Of a stretch of DNA of 64,000 bases, positions 42,627 to 53,938 are shown one piece after another (position 1 is the stretch's first letter; every line of letters begins with the position of its first letter). The position numbers and the translations under genes are program-made. The notes beneath the pieces were generated by a model. The model was not told the origin of the DNA. It saw only the letters and a program-made list of their open reading frames with translations, and ran no database searches. The stretch comes from Chlorokybus atmophyticus (Eukaryota; Streptophyta; Chlorokybophyceae; Chlorokybales; Chlorokybaceae), in assembly GCA_009103225.1 (NCBI GenBank), contig RHPI01000026.1, positions 487,780 through 551,779 of the forward strand, in the 5' to 3' direction.

Positions 42627-45422
42627 ATGGCGTCGTGGGTGGGGTTGGGGCCGTCGTTGCCGATGTTTCTGTCATTGCCGGTGGCATGCGCTTCTCGTGC
42701 AGCTTTCAGTTCCTTGGCTACGACGGCAGTGGCGCCGTCTCTCAATGGAAGCCAGCGGCGTGGCCTCCGCAGCAGCAGCGTTTGCATGCCGCAGCGGCGG
42801 TGGCTTCCTGATCAGGCCAGCGCAGTGAGGGTCTCCTCGAGAAAGGGACGCTCTGGGGTGGTCGCCAATTCGCTTGGAGACGCGCTGACGGCACCCCCCA
42901 TTGATGGCGACATCAAGGTTCGGTCCGTGCATGCTTGAGCCTTCTACAATGCAGCATTGTAGAAGCTTGCAGCATTCAACTAGTGCTAAAAAGAAGCATA
43001 AACTTGGTCCATGGGTAGAACGGACAGTCACAATGTGTCCTGTAATAAAACTGCTGTGCAATGCGACGCTCCAGTGCATGCACTACCCCTGCAGTTTTTT
43101 TCCCAAGCAGACAGACACTATTGCATTCATTCCTCACCCATAACGTTGTCACTGTGAATATTGTTGAGCGTGTGCACGTATGCGTGCGTGGGTGTGTGCG
43201 AAGTAGTGCTTGAACCTTGTGTGGTTGCTTCTGCTGATATTATTAGGAGCTGCAAGAGGTTGCGGGTGCCGTATTTGGGGATGATGACATTGTCGAGACT
43301 TACGGCAACGACTCGGCAGCGCTTGAAGCCATGCGCAATGGACTAGCGGTGCGAATCTTGTAGCCAACTGTTTGCAAGTGCTTGGCTAATTGGTACTCTC
43401 CCTCTTCTATCTCATTGACTGACTGTTGGTTGTTGCCCAGATTTCTGACCAATCGCATTTTGGGCGAATACGGGGTGAGCTTGATTGGTAGTATGCTGTG
43501 TTCTGATCAGTAATAATGTCAATGCAATGTTGCGTCGGTACTCGTGTGTGGTTGGCTGCATGACGCTCGTGAAGGTGGTGCATGTAGTTGCTGATGCGGA
43601 CCGCATTCGCTTTTTGCACAACCAAAGCACGGCGGACTTCAATCGACTCAAGCCTGGTGAGGTGAGAACATGCATCTGTATGTTGGGTTGTGGGTGATCT
43701 GCATCTTGCTTGCTGAGCTGGAACACTTCGCCGCACACCAACGTCATGAGTTCTTTGCAGGGATGTGAAACGGTCTTCGTGACACCCACAGCGCGCACAA
43801 TAGACCTTGCAAGGGCCTTTGTCCAGGTATACTCTAGATACTGAACTCTAGATACTGAACATGCAACTAGCTCACCAGTCTTGATGATGATGATGTTGTT
43901 GTTGTTGTATTTATCTCATGCATGACATTGTGGTTGGCAGGCAAACTCAGTCTTGCTGGTGGTTTCTCCTGACATGCGACACCAGCTGCTGCCAATGCTA
44001 GACAAGTAAGTCGGCGGTTGTTGTCAAAGCTGTTATGTTGCAATGTGGCAATCTGCCTGACGCACTCGAAAATGACCACACAACAGGTACTTATTCTTTG
44101 CGGACAAGGTCAAGTTGCAGGATGTCACCGAGCAATGCAGCATGCTTGTCCTATATGGTCCCGGGAGCCATGAGGTAGGTGCTGCTGCCCTGTGGCTTGT
44201 GCGCATGGGGTGTATGCTTGTGCGCGTGTGCACACAGGCACGCACATGTACACATGCGCCCGTGGCATGGTGTTGGTGTGCATGCATGTGTGTGCGCGTA
44301 TACACATGTTGCATTGTGTCCTCATCCCCTTGGGGTGTCGAGACAGGTCATTACACAGTTACAAGCAGGCGACATGGTCGGGCAACCGAAACACTCGCAT
44401 CGCCTGTACAATGTAAGCACATAGAGTATTGTTTGCAAATGCAGGGATGGAGTCGTCAGTCAATGTAAGCTTGAGAGTACACATGTTGTGCGTGCAGGTG
44501 AACGGGAGCCCTGTAGTGGTGGCAGTAGGCACGGGACTGGCAACAGAGGGATACACGCTTGTAGTTGACACCGCAGTCGTTGCGGACTTGTGGGCCACCC
44601 TCGCAGGCTTCGGCGCTGTGCCGATGGGAAGAAGAGCTTGGACGCATGCAAGAGTGCTCGAAGGTCAGTGCTTTCCTGACAGAGAAACAGACAGTGGCGC
44701 TGAACCGTCTACCAGTGTCGATCAACTTGATGCTTTGCATGAATTGGTACCTGATTTATTCTTGCACTGTGTGGACAGGTAGACCAGTGCCTGGTGCCGA
44801 GTTGACGGATGAGTTCAACCCTCTGGAAGCTGGGCTATGGCATACAATATCAACTGACAAGGGTACAAGTTCAATCGCGCATGTTGTTGGCATGCTAGCC
44901 AAATTTAATTAGCTGTCTTTTAATCTATGCGCTTGGTGTAGGTTGCTATATTGGCCAGGAGACCATTGCACGGTTGATAACTTACAGCGGCACCAAGCAG
45001 TACCTCTGGGGCGTGGAGCTTGAGAGCCCGGTCGAGGCTGGCACGCTCATAACCGTTGATGGCGAGAAGGTACCCATGATGTAACTTTGACTCACGGTTA
45101 CAGCACGCTATGTCCCGGTTACACCTATGTGTGTGTTTTTATGCACGCGCGTCTGCGTGCATGAAAACACGTGTGACTGGATGGTGCACGCGTGCATGCG
45201 TGCCCGCAGGCTGCATGCGCGCGTGCGCGTGCGCGCGTGCATGACGTAGCCTTCATGCAGGCTGGCAAGATTACCAGCTGCATAACGCTGGACGACGGTG
45301 TTCATCGCGGTTTGGCCTACGTTCGTACAAAGGTCGGGGGCAGCGGCCTGCAGGTCGATGCTGCGGGAGTCAAGGGCGTCACTGTTGATGTACCGTATGT
45401 GACCAGAACGCTGCCCGCTTAG
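42627..45422 (+). CDS. IBA57: IBA57/YgfZ-like folate-binding Fe-S cluster factor, probably plastid
   Basis: The family helps mature or repair Fe-S proteins in a folate-dependent manner. Twelve exons, 42627-42917, 43247-43348, 43441-43474, 43588-43661, 43761-43826, 43941-44005, 44087-44174, 44347-44412, 44498-44663, 44779-44862, 44942-45069 and 45261-45422, give 441 aa. The first 97 residues are Ser/Arg/Ala-rich, like a long transit peptide. The GcvT-type fold follows: DRIRFLHNQSTADFNRLKPG, then TVFVTPTARTIDLA and VLLVVSPDM. The family signature KGCYIGQE is split by an intron after KG (44862/44942). LGAYVRTK-type C-terminal strands appear as RGLAYVRTK. Arabidopsis has separate mitochondrial and plastid copies; targeting here is inferred. 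A copy of its last exon lies 6 kb downstream. Confidence 0.85.
42951..42975. repeat. Perfect 11-bp inverted repeat in IBA57-like intron 1
   Basis: Arms cttctacaatg and cattgtagaag flank a three-base loop (cag). The exact position may be off by a few bases (about 42940-42975). Confidence 0.6.
45125..45244. repeat. Alternating purine-pyrimidine (Z-prone) intron tract
   Basis: The last intron of the IBA57-like gene is largely made of gt/gc/ac alternations with self-complementary pieces such as gcgcgtgcgcgtgcgcgcg. Similar tracts occur in other introns of the window. Confidence 0.7.
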
Positions 45423-46811
45423 AATGCACTAACAGCCAGCTGACAGGACGCAGAAATGCTTATGTACTACTACCACTACTATCAAGTACCATTGCAAAGC
45501 GGCTGCTGCCGTGTAGATGTGTAGGCATGCTGGCGTGCGTGCGAGTTTACTGGTGCAGTGTGATAGGCATGGCTGACAGTTCGTAGCTTTGTATGACGAT
45601 GTTGCTGTACTAGTAAACCCACCATTGCAAAGTGTTGGTATGCGCTGAGACAGTCACGCATGGCGAGTGAGGGAAGGCACTGGGATGTTGGTAGACACAG
45701 TGTTGAACCAGGTTGACCATGAACCGCAGCTTTGGGACTGCGTTGGGACTGCGTTTCAAAGAAACCTGACCTCATTTTGAGCAAAAGGACGACGAGGGTT
45801 TGCCAGGCCCCGGTGGGATTCGAATCAAGAATGTTCGGATCATCCTCACGATACCATGTTGTAATAGTCGCTGACCACTAGGCCACCAAAGGGCAGAATG
45901 TTCAATTGTAGCTTTCGGTTTCTTATATCCACAGCATCATCTTTCATAAACCTTACATATGCACTATCAACAACAAGATTCATGATAATATCGAACCATT
46001 TCAGTGCTTCGCTGAATAGCATAGTGTAACTTACTTGTATTCTGTTACTCACCCTTAGTAATTAATCGTTAATCGCGTTGTACTCACATATTTGCATACC
46101 ACCTTCACGAGTGAGTCCGTGACTACCGGTATGCTGGCTAATTTGGTGAAACAACGTTGCATTAAAGTTTACGTTGTTGTTGGCAGCGCCCTGGCTCCGA
46201 GGCAGGGCTCAACGTAGAGCGTACGACATCATCATCATCATAACTCTTAGACAAGGTGGGGCTAATGCATGGGAGGGGGCATGCTGCATGGGCCGGGGCT
46301 ATGCATCATTCAATTGAGGCCACCCTGTCGCGCTTTCATTCATGTGGCTAACTGCAGTGTGCAACCAGGGCCGAACCGCGCGCAGTGCAGTGGATAAGCA
46401 CCGAAGAAGCGCCCCTCTGTCTGATTTCTGACGTAATAGAGCCTGCAGCAGCAGCGTTGGCGCTTCCTTGCTGCCTTTTTCGCTAGCAGAGAAGTTGTGT
46501 GCGTACATATTGTTGAACCCAGACAGGCGGTGGGTGTTCGTGTGCATGTCGTCTATCTTGACACACAACGACTCGTATAAACTCAAGTCAAGTTCGTCTC
46601 TATCTGCTGCTGCTGCTGGCGAGGCGGCTGCAAGCAGCAGCTAAGCAGCCTGCTTTTCTGAGCAGCCAGCAGCAGCCTTAGTGCTAGGCTAGCAGCAAGC
46701 TGTGCATGTGTAGGCTAGCAGCCCCTGAGTGGTGGTGCTCTTGTGTGTGTTGTTGTACCGCTGCACGGGCGTAACGGCTAGCCAGCTAGCACTCAACCAC
46801 AGTGCGCTGCC
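45423..46811. other. Intergenic region IBA57-like / CK1-like
   Basis: It contains a tRNA-like box A/box B sequence (listed), a cat-repeat (near 46228-46240) and low-complexity agc repeats around 46610-46690. No protein gene is supported. Confidence 0.45.
45795..45893 (-). ncRNA. Degenerate tRNA-like sequence, possible SINE head
   Basis: The minus strand has TGGCCTAGTGGTCAG (box A-like) and, about 45 bases later, GATTCGAATCC (box B-like), followed by CCACCGGGGCC. The acceptor, D and T stems do not pair properly, so a functional tRNA is not supported. A tRNA-derived SINE or tRNA pseudogene is the better reading. Confidence 0.4.
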
Positions 46812-49346
46812 ATGGAGCCGCAGCAGCAGCTGGTCTGCGAAGGCAAATGGAGGATCGGCAGGAAGATTGGTAGCGGCTCCTTTGGAGATGTGTACTTGGG
46901 TGAGTTGGTGCCTATAACTTGTGCGTGATGCATGTAGGACGCTCAGCATGCATGCCGCACCGCACTTGACTTTTTCTGTGCTTAACTGAAGATATCCTTT
47001 TATGAACTGAAGCGCTGCTGCTTTGGGCGCTTGGTATGCCAAGATAAGCAAATCCATCCTTTGCACAAACCGTCTCTGTGTCGGACACACACGCACGTAC
47101 ATGTACTTGCGTCGCAAAAATCATCCATGTAACACAACATGAAACTCAGTAGACATCAGCAGCAGACAGCACTATGTGTGGCTTTATAGATCGCAGTGCT
47201 GTTCAGTAGTGCTGCACCATGGTCAGTGCGTTCGAGTTACAACCTCTCATGATGTGCAGGAGTTGACACTGAGACAGGAGAGGAGGTGGCCATGAAGCTT
47301 GAGAGTGTGACTTCCAGGCATCTACAGCTGTTCTTCGAGTCGTGTTTATACAAAGTACTCCTTCAAGACGAGGATGCCACTGGTATGTTTCAACTTACAC
47401 ATGCGATGGCTGTGCATCTTTACTGTTGTGCACCTGTCTGCAAGTAGGACACATGTGTCGCTGATCATGGTCAGTTGCGCACGAGGCCATCGCGTGCTCT
47501 GTGCTCCAAGCTGTTTGGACTCAACTGCGCGAGTGTTATACATGGCAAGCGCTATGCAGTGCACCTGGCAATGTTTTCCGGCTTCTGTCGAGCATGTCTT
47601 GGAGTGGACTGAGCGTTGTGTTGGTTGGCAACGACTGACCCACCGCATCTGGGGTAACTTGGGCACAACAGCCCACATACCCAAACGCAGATGGTTTGAG
47701 TTCGGGTCCCACCACAACACTTTAGTGATCGATCTGCTGGGACCCACTCTTGAAGATTATCGCAAACGATGTGGGGGCAAATTGAGCTTGAAGACAGTGC
47801 TAATGCTGGCAGACCAGATGGTGCGCAACTTCTGACGCAACACAGATCATTCATGGGCAAAGACTGACATGACACGAGTGATGTGTGACACAGATAAGCC
47901 GCATAGACTTTGTACACTCAAAGCACTTTGTGCATCGCTCCATTAGACCAGAGAATTTCCTTATGGGGCTTGGGGACAAGGCAACCCAGGCAAGTGCTTA
48001 CTGTCTGATTCTGTGACGCACCCGCAAGTACATGCGCATAGTGCAACACATGCAATACATGCCACAGTGTAGATTGCCTGAGACTGTCTGAAGTATCATC
48101 AGCTTCGTGCTGCGAACTACTCTCAAGCAATTGTTGTTGCACAGGTGTTCCTGATTGACTTTGGCATATGCATCAAGTACCGCTGCCCTAAAACAGGCGA
48201 GCACACCCCTGACAGGTGGCCACTACTGCAGCAACAACTTTATGCATGCACTAGGTGGTGATAATCCGGTTGTGTTTGGTGCGCAGGGTAAATACGTCAC
48301 GCATAGGGTGTGTGCTGTACACCAGTGTCAACTTTGATACCGGCTTACGTAAGACTCTCGAACCTGTTGATGCATGTTGGAGCATTTAATCTCGTCTCAA
48401 GCAGATGTGACACCAATGATATAAATGCCAATGCAGGAAGCAGCCGGCGGGACGACCTGGAAATGCTCGGTTACGTGCTTGTGTACTTGCTGCGCGGCAG
48501 GTGCAAACGCGTGTGTTACCAGGCATTTGTGCTTGCATATCCATTGGTTGCACGGGCGCATATGTCCAAAAGCTAGTAGCTGTACTGTCAAAGCAATCAC
48601 CGGGTTGGGTTTGACCAATGATACGTGACCCGGAAATTTGCAGCCTTCCCTGGCAAGAGGTTGACAGCCCACAGGCTCGCAAGGTGAAAGCCGCTTGTCC
48701 CATACAGGTAAGCGACAGTGTCACACAATCATTTTTGTGCAACTGCTTTCCAGAAACGCGCACAGTGCCTAATGTGTATCACTGTTGACACTGTCGTAAC
48801 GTAGGTGTTGTGTCGGGGCCTGCCAGCAGAGTTTCAGACATACTCCGAGTACGTGCGCTCCCTCGCATACGATAAGGCCCCGGACTATGGCTACTTGCGC
48901 AAGCTTTTCAAGGACGCCTTTACGCGTGCAGGCTATGAGTATGACAACGTGTATGACTGGACGACCAACAACAGCCCAACAACAGCAAAAACGCCCAACA
49001 GCGGTACGACTTGGCAACCATTTTGCTCTGCCCATTGCACAGGACATGTCCTGCTGTTGCAAGGATGTAGCAACACACTTGCTTATTCGCAACATTGCAG
49101 GGCATAAAGACCCATCAGCAGAGCAGAGCGACGTTGTGCGAGTAACAGACGTGTCTAGCGGTACGAAACCTTGCCATGTATGTTGCATTAACCATTGCTT
49201 TTCTGCCTTAAATTGAGTCACTGCAAACTTAGTACGAGCGACAGCCGCGAGTTTTCAGCAGGGCCTTTGGAGGAGAAAAGCACCTTGACGGAACAGAGGG
49301 ACGTGCTAGTGACGGAGAGCGAAGCGGAGCAGTTCAAGAACGATTA
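46812..49346 (+). CDS. Casein kinase 1-like protein, probably a pseudokinase
   Basis: Exons 46812-46899, 47260-47382, 47672-47820, about 47896-47987, 48145-48215, 48327-48349, 48437-48500, 48644-48707, 48805-49003 and 49101-49160 carry a CK1-type domain. Intact parts are the Gly loop [12 protein letters not shown], the lysine in [41 protein letters not shown] in [30 protein letters not shown] and the C-lobe [14 protein letters not shown]. Two key parts are altered: the catalytic-loop HRD reads HRS ([14 protein letters not shown]), and in the only frame-consistent splicing the segment equal to CK1 TGTARYAS is missing. Intron 4 has a GC donor (CAG|GCAAGT). The C-terminal tail exon is unresolved (stop at 49288 or 49346, depending on frame). 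Confidence 0.7.
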
Positions 49347-51369
49347 ACCAACACAGAATGGCATTCTGCTGTTGTCATCAGCGGTGACAAGAGCGTTGCG
49401 CTTGTTACCTTACCTTGAAGGTGGCACCATGGCCACCATTCTCACCACATGCGGCGTATGTACATCTTCTGCAAGTTTGCTGTACCAACGCTGCAACAGC
49501 ACAGCACATGCACTTTTCTGCAGATTGTGACACAGTCTGTTTGCCAAACGGCAAGTTGCCTTCCACCGCGCTAGTTCCGATGCACATGTATACGGAGGTG
49601 TCTGTTCATGCATTTTACTAGCACTGCGGTAGTGCAGTACTTGCTTGAATAGTATGTGAACTAGCTCGTCAATGGGTGCGTGCTTATAATGATTGATGTA
49701 TGGTGTGTTGTGCTACTTCACTGCATGTGCGCATTGGCCTCCGCATCTATGTACTCAACGTCTCTGCCTACACATGGTGTGTTGCTTGCGTTGCAAGCTT
49801 CGCATGTTGCTCTGGGTGTGTAACTTTGCATGCTGGCATACATGTAGGCCTAGCAGCATACCCCTGTTGTACACAGTAGCTGACCCTTAATGTACACAAT
49901 GAGGCACAACTAGTGCTCCCATTCTCTTAGGCACCGAGTCAAGTGGCACAGGTGGCTGCACTACAGCCTACATTACAGCGCAACTGCCGTACGTTGTACG
50001 CATGAAGGCGCTTGGCATTGTGCTGGGCGTGTACAGCGTGTGGCGCATTCCGGCAAGCAAGCAAGCAAGCAAGCAACTAAGTCGCAGCTTCTTCGCTTTT
50101 GATGCTGTGTGTCTGCGCTTGCAGCTCCCGGGCGCTGGCTGCCTTCAGGCTGTGCGTGCTTGCAAGCTTGCAAGCTTCCCACCCACCCCCCCCCCAGCAA
50201 GTGTGCATGTGTTCATCGGCAAGCAACCACCAGATTCTGCAAAGGGCCTGGCAGGTGCCGAGCCGCCGCCTATGCCCACCAGCAGCAACAGCTACGTGGC
50301 ACAGATTGGGTGGAAACAGGCATGCACGTCCATGTGCGGCGGAGCTGTCAGGGCTTGTCAAGCAGTAGAGAGATGAGTAAGCTACACTCGGCAAGCGTCG
50401 AGCACAGGAGCAGTCGTGGCCAGGTTTGATTTTGCATAGAACACTGAACCCATGCGACTGCTCATCAATGCTGACTTTCATGCCAGTCCACCATGTCGTG
50501 CCCCCTGTCCTGTTGTTTGCTGCATGCTGGTGCCCTTGATCCTTGCGTGTGTATTTTGTGTGTGCCTAATCCACTGCAAGGGGTGTCGCTGTGTGCATTT
50601 CGCATGTACTCAGCATTAAGTTTAAAATTCGAATCACACAACATGCAAGCACCCGTGTCAACACAAGAAGGACACATCCTTGCGCACCGTTTTGCAGATC
50701 CACAACGGAGCAGGGTGTCCAGACACGCCACTGTGCTGTGGGCTCCACTAACCAGTGCGTACCCCCTCCCATTCATAATCTGTACGTCTGTGTGAGGATT
50801 GAGCCCATGCATTTGCTTCCGAGCAAACGTGCACCTGTTTTTCCTATGCAAACTTTTGGTTAAGCATGTGCGCACCCACATGTTGTTTACACCATCATTC
50901 TGCTACGCAGATTTGCAGCTTAGTTTGGGTGTGAGTAGAAGGAGCACTGGAGGCGCGCCGTGGTTACGGAAGGTGTGTATGCGCGCACGCGCGCGTGTGG
51001 CATGCGTGCGTGCACCAGTCGAGCAACGTTCGCTTGCTACTTTGCACTCGCACAACAACAATGGCAATGCCACAACACAGCTGTGATGCGGCCATGCCAG
51101 TCAACATGAAGACCACAAAACCAGAGGTCAGACACATTGCTCCCACCAGAGGTCCTTTTGTCCGGTGCAGGTCCGATACACACGCAGTCAATCAAGATCA
51201 GTTCGACACTGCTGGAAGCCAGTCTGGCAGCAGTGTAAGAACCTACCCAGCTGCCGCGAAAGCGGCGTCCCTGCGCCTGGAGGTGATGTGCTTAAAGTTG
51301 TTCTCTCAAGCATTCGTGGGTGCTTGGGTGCGTGCGCGCGCGCCTGCGTGTGTCAGTGTGTGATGCAGC
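49347..51369. other. Unresolved region with splice-bounded open segments
   Basis: Short Ser/Pro/Gln-rich open segments flanked by plausible splice sites occur here (for example around 50252-50311 with EPPPMPTSSNSYVAQIG, 50370-50424 with SKLHSASVEHRSSRGQ, and 51168-51283 with TAGSQSGSSVRTYPAAAK). They could be a long C-terminal tail of the CK1-like gene, an unrecognised gene, or chance. No domain is visible. Confidence 0.25.
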
Positions 51370-51805
51370 CTTGGCGCAGGCTGGCAAGATCACCCGCTGC
51401 CAGTGCAGTGCAGTGCACAACGCGACGGCGTTCATCGCGGTTTGCCCTGCCTTCGCATGAAGGTCGGGGGCAGCGGCCTGCAGTTCGATGCTGCGGGAGT
51501 GAAGGGCGTTGCTATTGATGTATCATATCTGACCAGAACGCTGCCTGGTCAGAATTCACCAATAGCCAGCTGACAGGCTATAAACCTGCTTATATACTAC
51601 TACAACTACCAAGTACCGTTGCCAACTGTTGGTGTACAGGATAAGCGCGAGGCTTTTATAAACATGGATGTGCTATAGACTATCACTGGTAGTTATGCAT
51701 GGCGTGTGAGGGAAGGCACTTGCAAGATGCGAGACACAGCGCCAAATCAGGTTGACCTTTTCAGCCACAGCTTTGGGCCGCTTCAGAGAAGCCCGGGCTC
51801 AAGTC
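51370..51805 (+). pseudogene. Partial duplicate of the last IBA57-like exon and its 3' flank
   Basis: From the intron acceptor (gcgcaggctggcaaga) onward, the sequence parallels 45255-45480: gtcgggggcagcggcctgca and ctgaccagaacgctgcc match almost exactly, and the shared 3' flank (ccaatagccagctgacaggc; actactacaactaccaagta) follows. Similarity resumes at 51697-51800 against 45660-45765 (gtgagggaaggcact; aggttgacc). Insertions of a few bases and an in-frame stop break the reading frame, so this is not a functional exon. No copy of the upstream exons is seen beside it. Confidence 0.85.
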
Positions 51806-52628
51806 ATGAAGCGCAGCGCATGAGGTTGCTTCATTTCGTTTGTTGTAACAAGTGCAGCAGCTGACAGTCAAACGAGAGCCGTCATTACAATACGGGCAGG
51901 CGATGCAAAGCAAACACGGGATAGCTAGCGCAGCTGTCCCGAAAGGGTTGAACCAAAAATCACACCAAAGCCTAGCCAACCCAAGCCCGAACATGCTTGC
52001 AGTGCACATGCACAGAATTAGCATGGCATGAGAATGCTTGCCAACCTGTGCATTCGGTCAGGAAGTAGAGATAGCGCACATGCAGGGAAAGGGACAACTT
52101 TTCAACTAAGCTAAGCTAAGCTCCTAGACACGTTGCACGTGCCTTAATACACCATGGAGTACGTGTGCAACAGCTGCTGCACTGCACAACAACTGGACAG
52201 CATGCGATACGAGCGCCCGCACAATCCCTGCATTCTATATGTTATACACGGTGCGTGCGCATTATGTGACGACCACTTCACAGCATCAGGGTTGGTGTCC
52301 TTCAAGCTCTGCGCAGTTGTTACTTGTTTACTTGCAATTGGGAGATTACAGATCGCAGCACACCCTCACATGGACGCATGTGTACCTGCACGCCGAGACA
52401 CAATGCAGGTGCATAGACAAGCTGACATTGGATATGCACGGCTCACCCTGTGCATGCTGCGACAGCCACGCTGTCAACAACAATAGGGCAGGGTAGACAA
52501 GCGCCTATCTGACTGGCAACTAACAGGCTTTCGAGCCACCGGTCTCTGCTGATGTTAACGGCCAAACCTGCTGGCCTAGCAGCAACGGCAGCAGAAGCTC
52601 CTTGTATTGCTGCGAACCTGTTGCTTGT
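51806..52628. other. Gene-free stretch
   Basis: ORFs at 52154-52496 have no recognisable domain. A short ctaagctaagctaagct repeat lies near 52107-52124. Confidence 0.4.
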
Positions 52629-53460
52629 TTACTCCAAGGCCTCACCTCCTGCAGCTCCTACTCTTGACCCGGCTCCATTGCTGCGCTCAACAGTTCCCGC
52701 ATTCACATAATCAACTTGTCTTATAATGTCTTGGCCAAAAAATGTGAATGGCATGTGAGAAACTGTAAGCAGAGCAGGCCGCCGCATTGCTCTCGACTTA
52801 CTTTCCTGCATATATACATACCGGTAGGCCTAAGTGCAGCTGAGAAGTACAGGCTGTAAACTTGTTCACAAGCTTAGAAATGAGAGCGCTGCTTGTTGCT
52901 GCCAACACGGTTGCCTCAGACCCTCACCCATAGCCAAAGCAGACGGGGTGTTATCCAGGTGGTTGGTCACAGCAGCAGTGGTGGACGGCGGCAGCTTCGG
53001 TTTCTAAGTCATAGCACACAGCAGCATGCTGCTAGGCTACTCGCCCGCATGGGTCAGCTAAAAAATTTCAATGCACGCGACTCTTAGAGAACAGCTTACG
53101 CCAGCAGTGCTCATCCATGTATACAACTTGGAGTTGCTCAACACTTTCACTGCACTCAGTTACCTAGCACTGAGCCTGCATCTGCGCTAGACGTTCGCAC
53201 CGAACACCACGAGAAACAACACTGCATAATCCTCTATCAGACTCAGCTATAGCCACATCCACACCAAGGAATCTGAAATTGAAGTCATGAGCAGTTGCGT
53301 CAGCTGCAAGCCCGTCCAAGTTTACACCATGCCATGGTGCCATGGTCCAATCAACAATTGTCCCATCAAGCTCCCTGCATGTCTTCTATAAGTTGTTGAC
53401 CATGTAGGTGCTGTCAGCCTTGTCAAGCAGCGCTCAAATGCCCACTATGTTGTTCTCCTC
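52629..53460 (-). pseudogene. Decayed ORF, possibly a transposase remnant
   Basis: On the minus strand from about 53460 to 53075 one frame reads like protein with only a few stops: TIVDWTMAPWHGVNLDGLAA, HDFNFRFLGVDVAIAES, then EQLQVVYMDEHCWRKLF. The VxxMDxxCWR pattern recalls the DxxC(C/W)R segment of some eukaryotic DDE-type transposases, but I cannot assign a family. A shorter open stretch (52811-52629) on the same strand may belong to it. No terminal repeats were found. Confidence 0.35.
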
Positions 53461-53938
53461 AACACGGTTACACAAACCTTTTTGAACGCCTAAACAGCAA
53501 CGGTGCTAAAGGAAAGCAACATGGCCATTCGAGCACTACTTGACAAGGCTCGACAGCACCTATATGCAGCACCTTTGTTGCTGCCCAGGCTATCAGTCCG
53601 TTCATCGTTGCACAAGTGCCTGTGCCATGCCATATTCATCAGCCCTGCTTGCGCATGAGTGTTTCCTGTACTCCCATTTGCAACCATGTTGCAGTAGGCC
53701 AGCTCTACAAATGGATGCAAAGTAAAAGTGCTTGCACAGAGTCAATGCACGACAAGAAGCTGGCTGCACCTGCACCCAAGCAAGCCAGACGACAAGCACA
53801 CGCAGCAGCACCTCGCTCACCTCACCGACTACGCCCGCGCCAAGCTCGCCCCACTCACCGCCGCCTCCACCTTAACTACTGCACTCTACCATTAGTTGTT
53901 GGATTAGGCTGCGGTAGTTGGAGGCATTGTGATTGGCC
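53461..53938. other. Region upstream of the aldo/keto reductase
   Basis: No gene is supported. It probably includes the AKR promoter. Confidence 0.4.
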
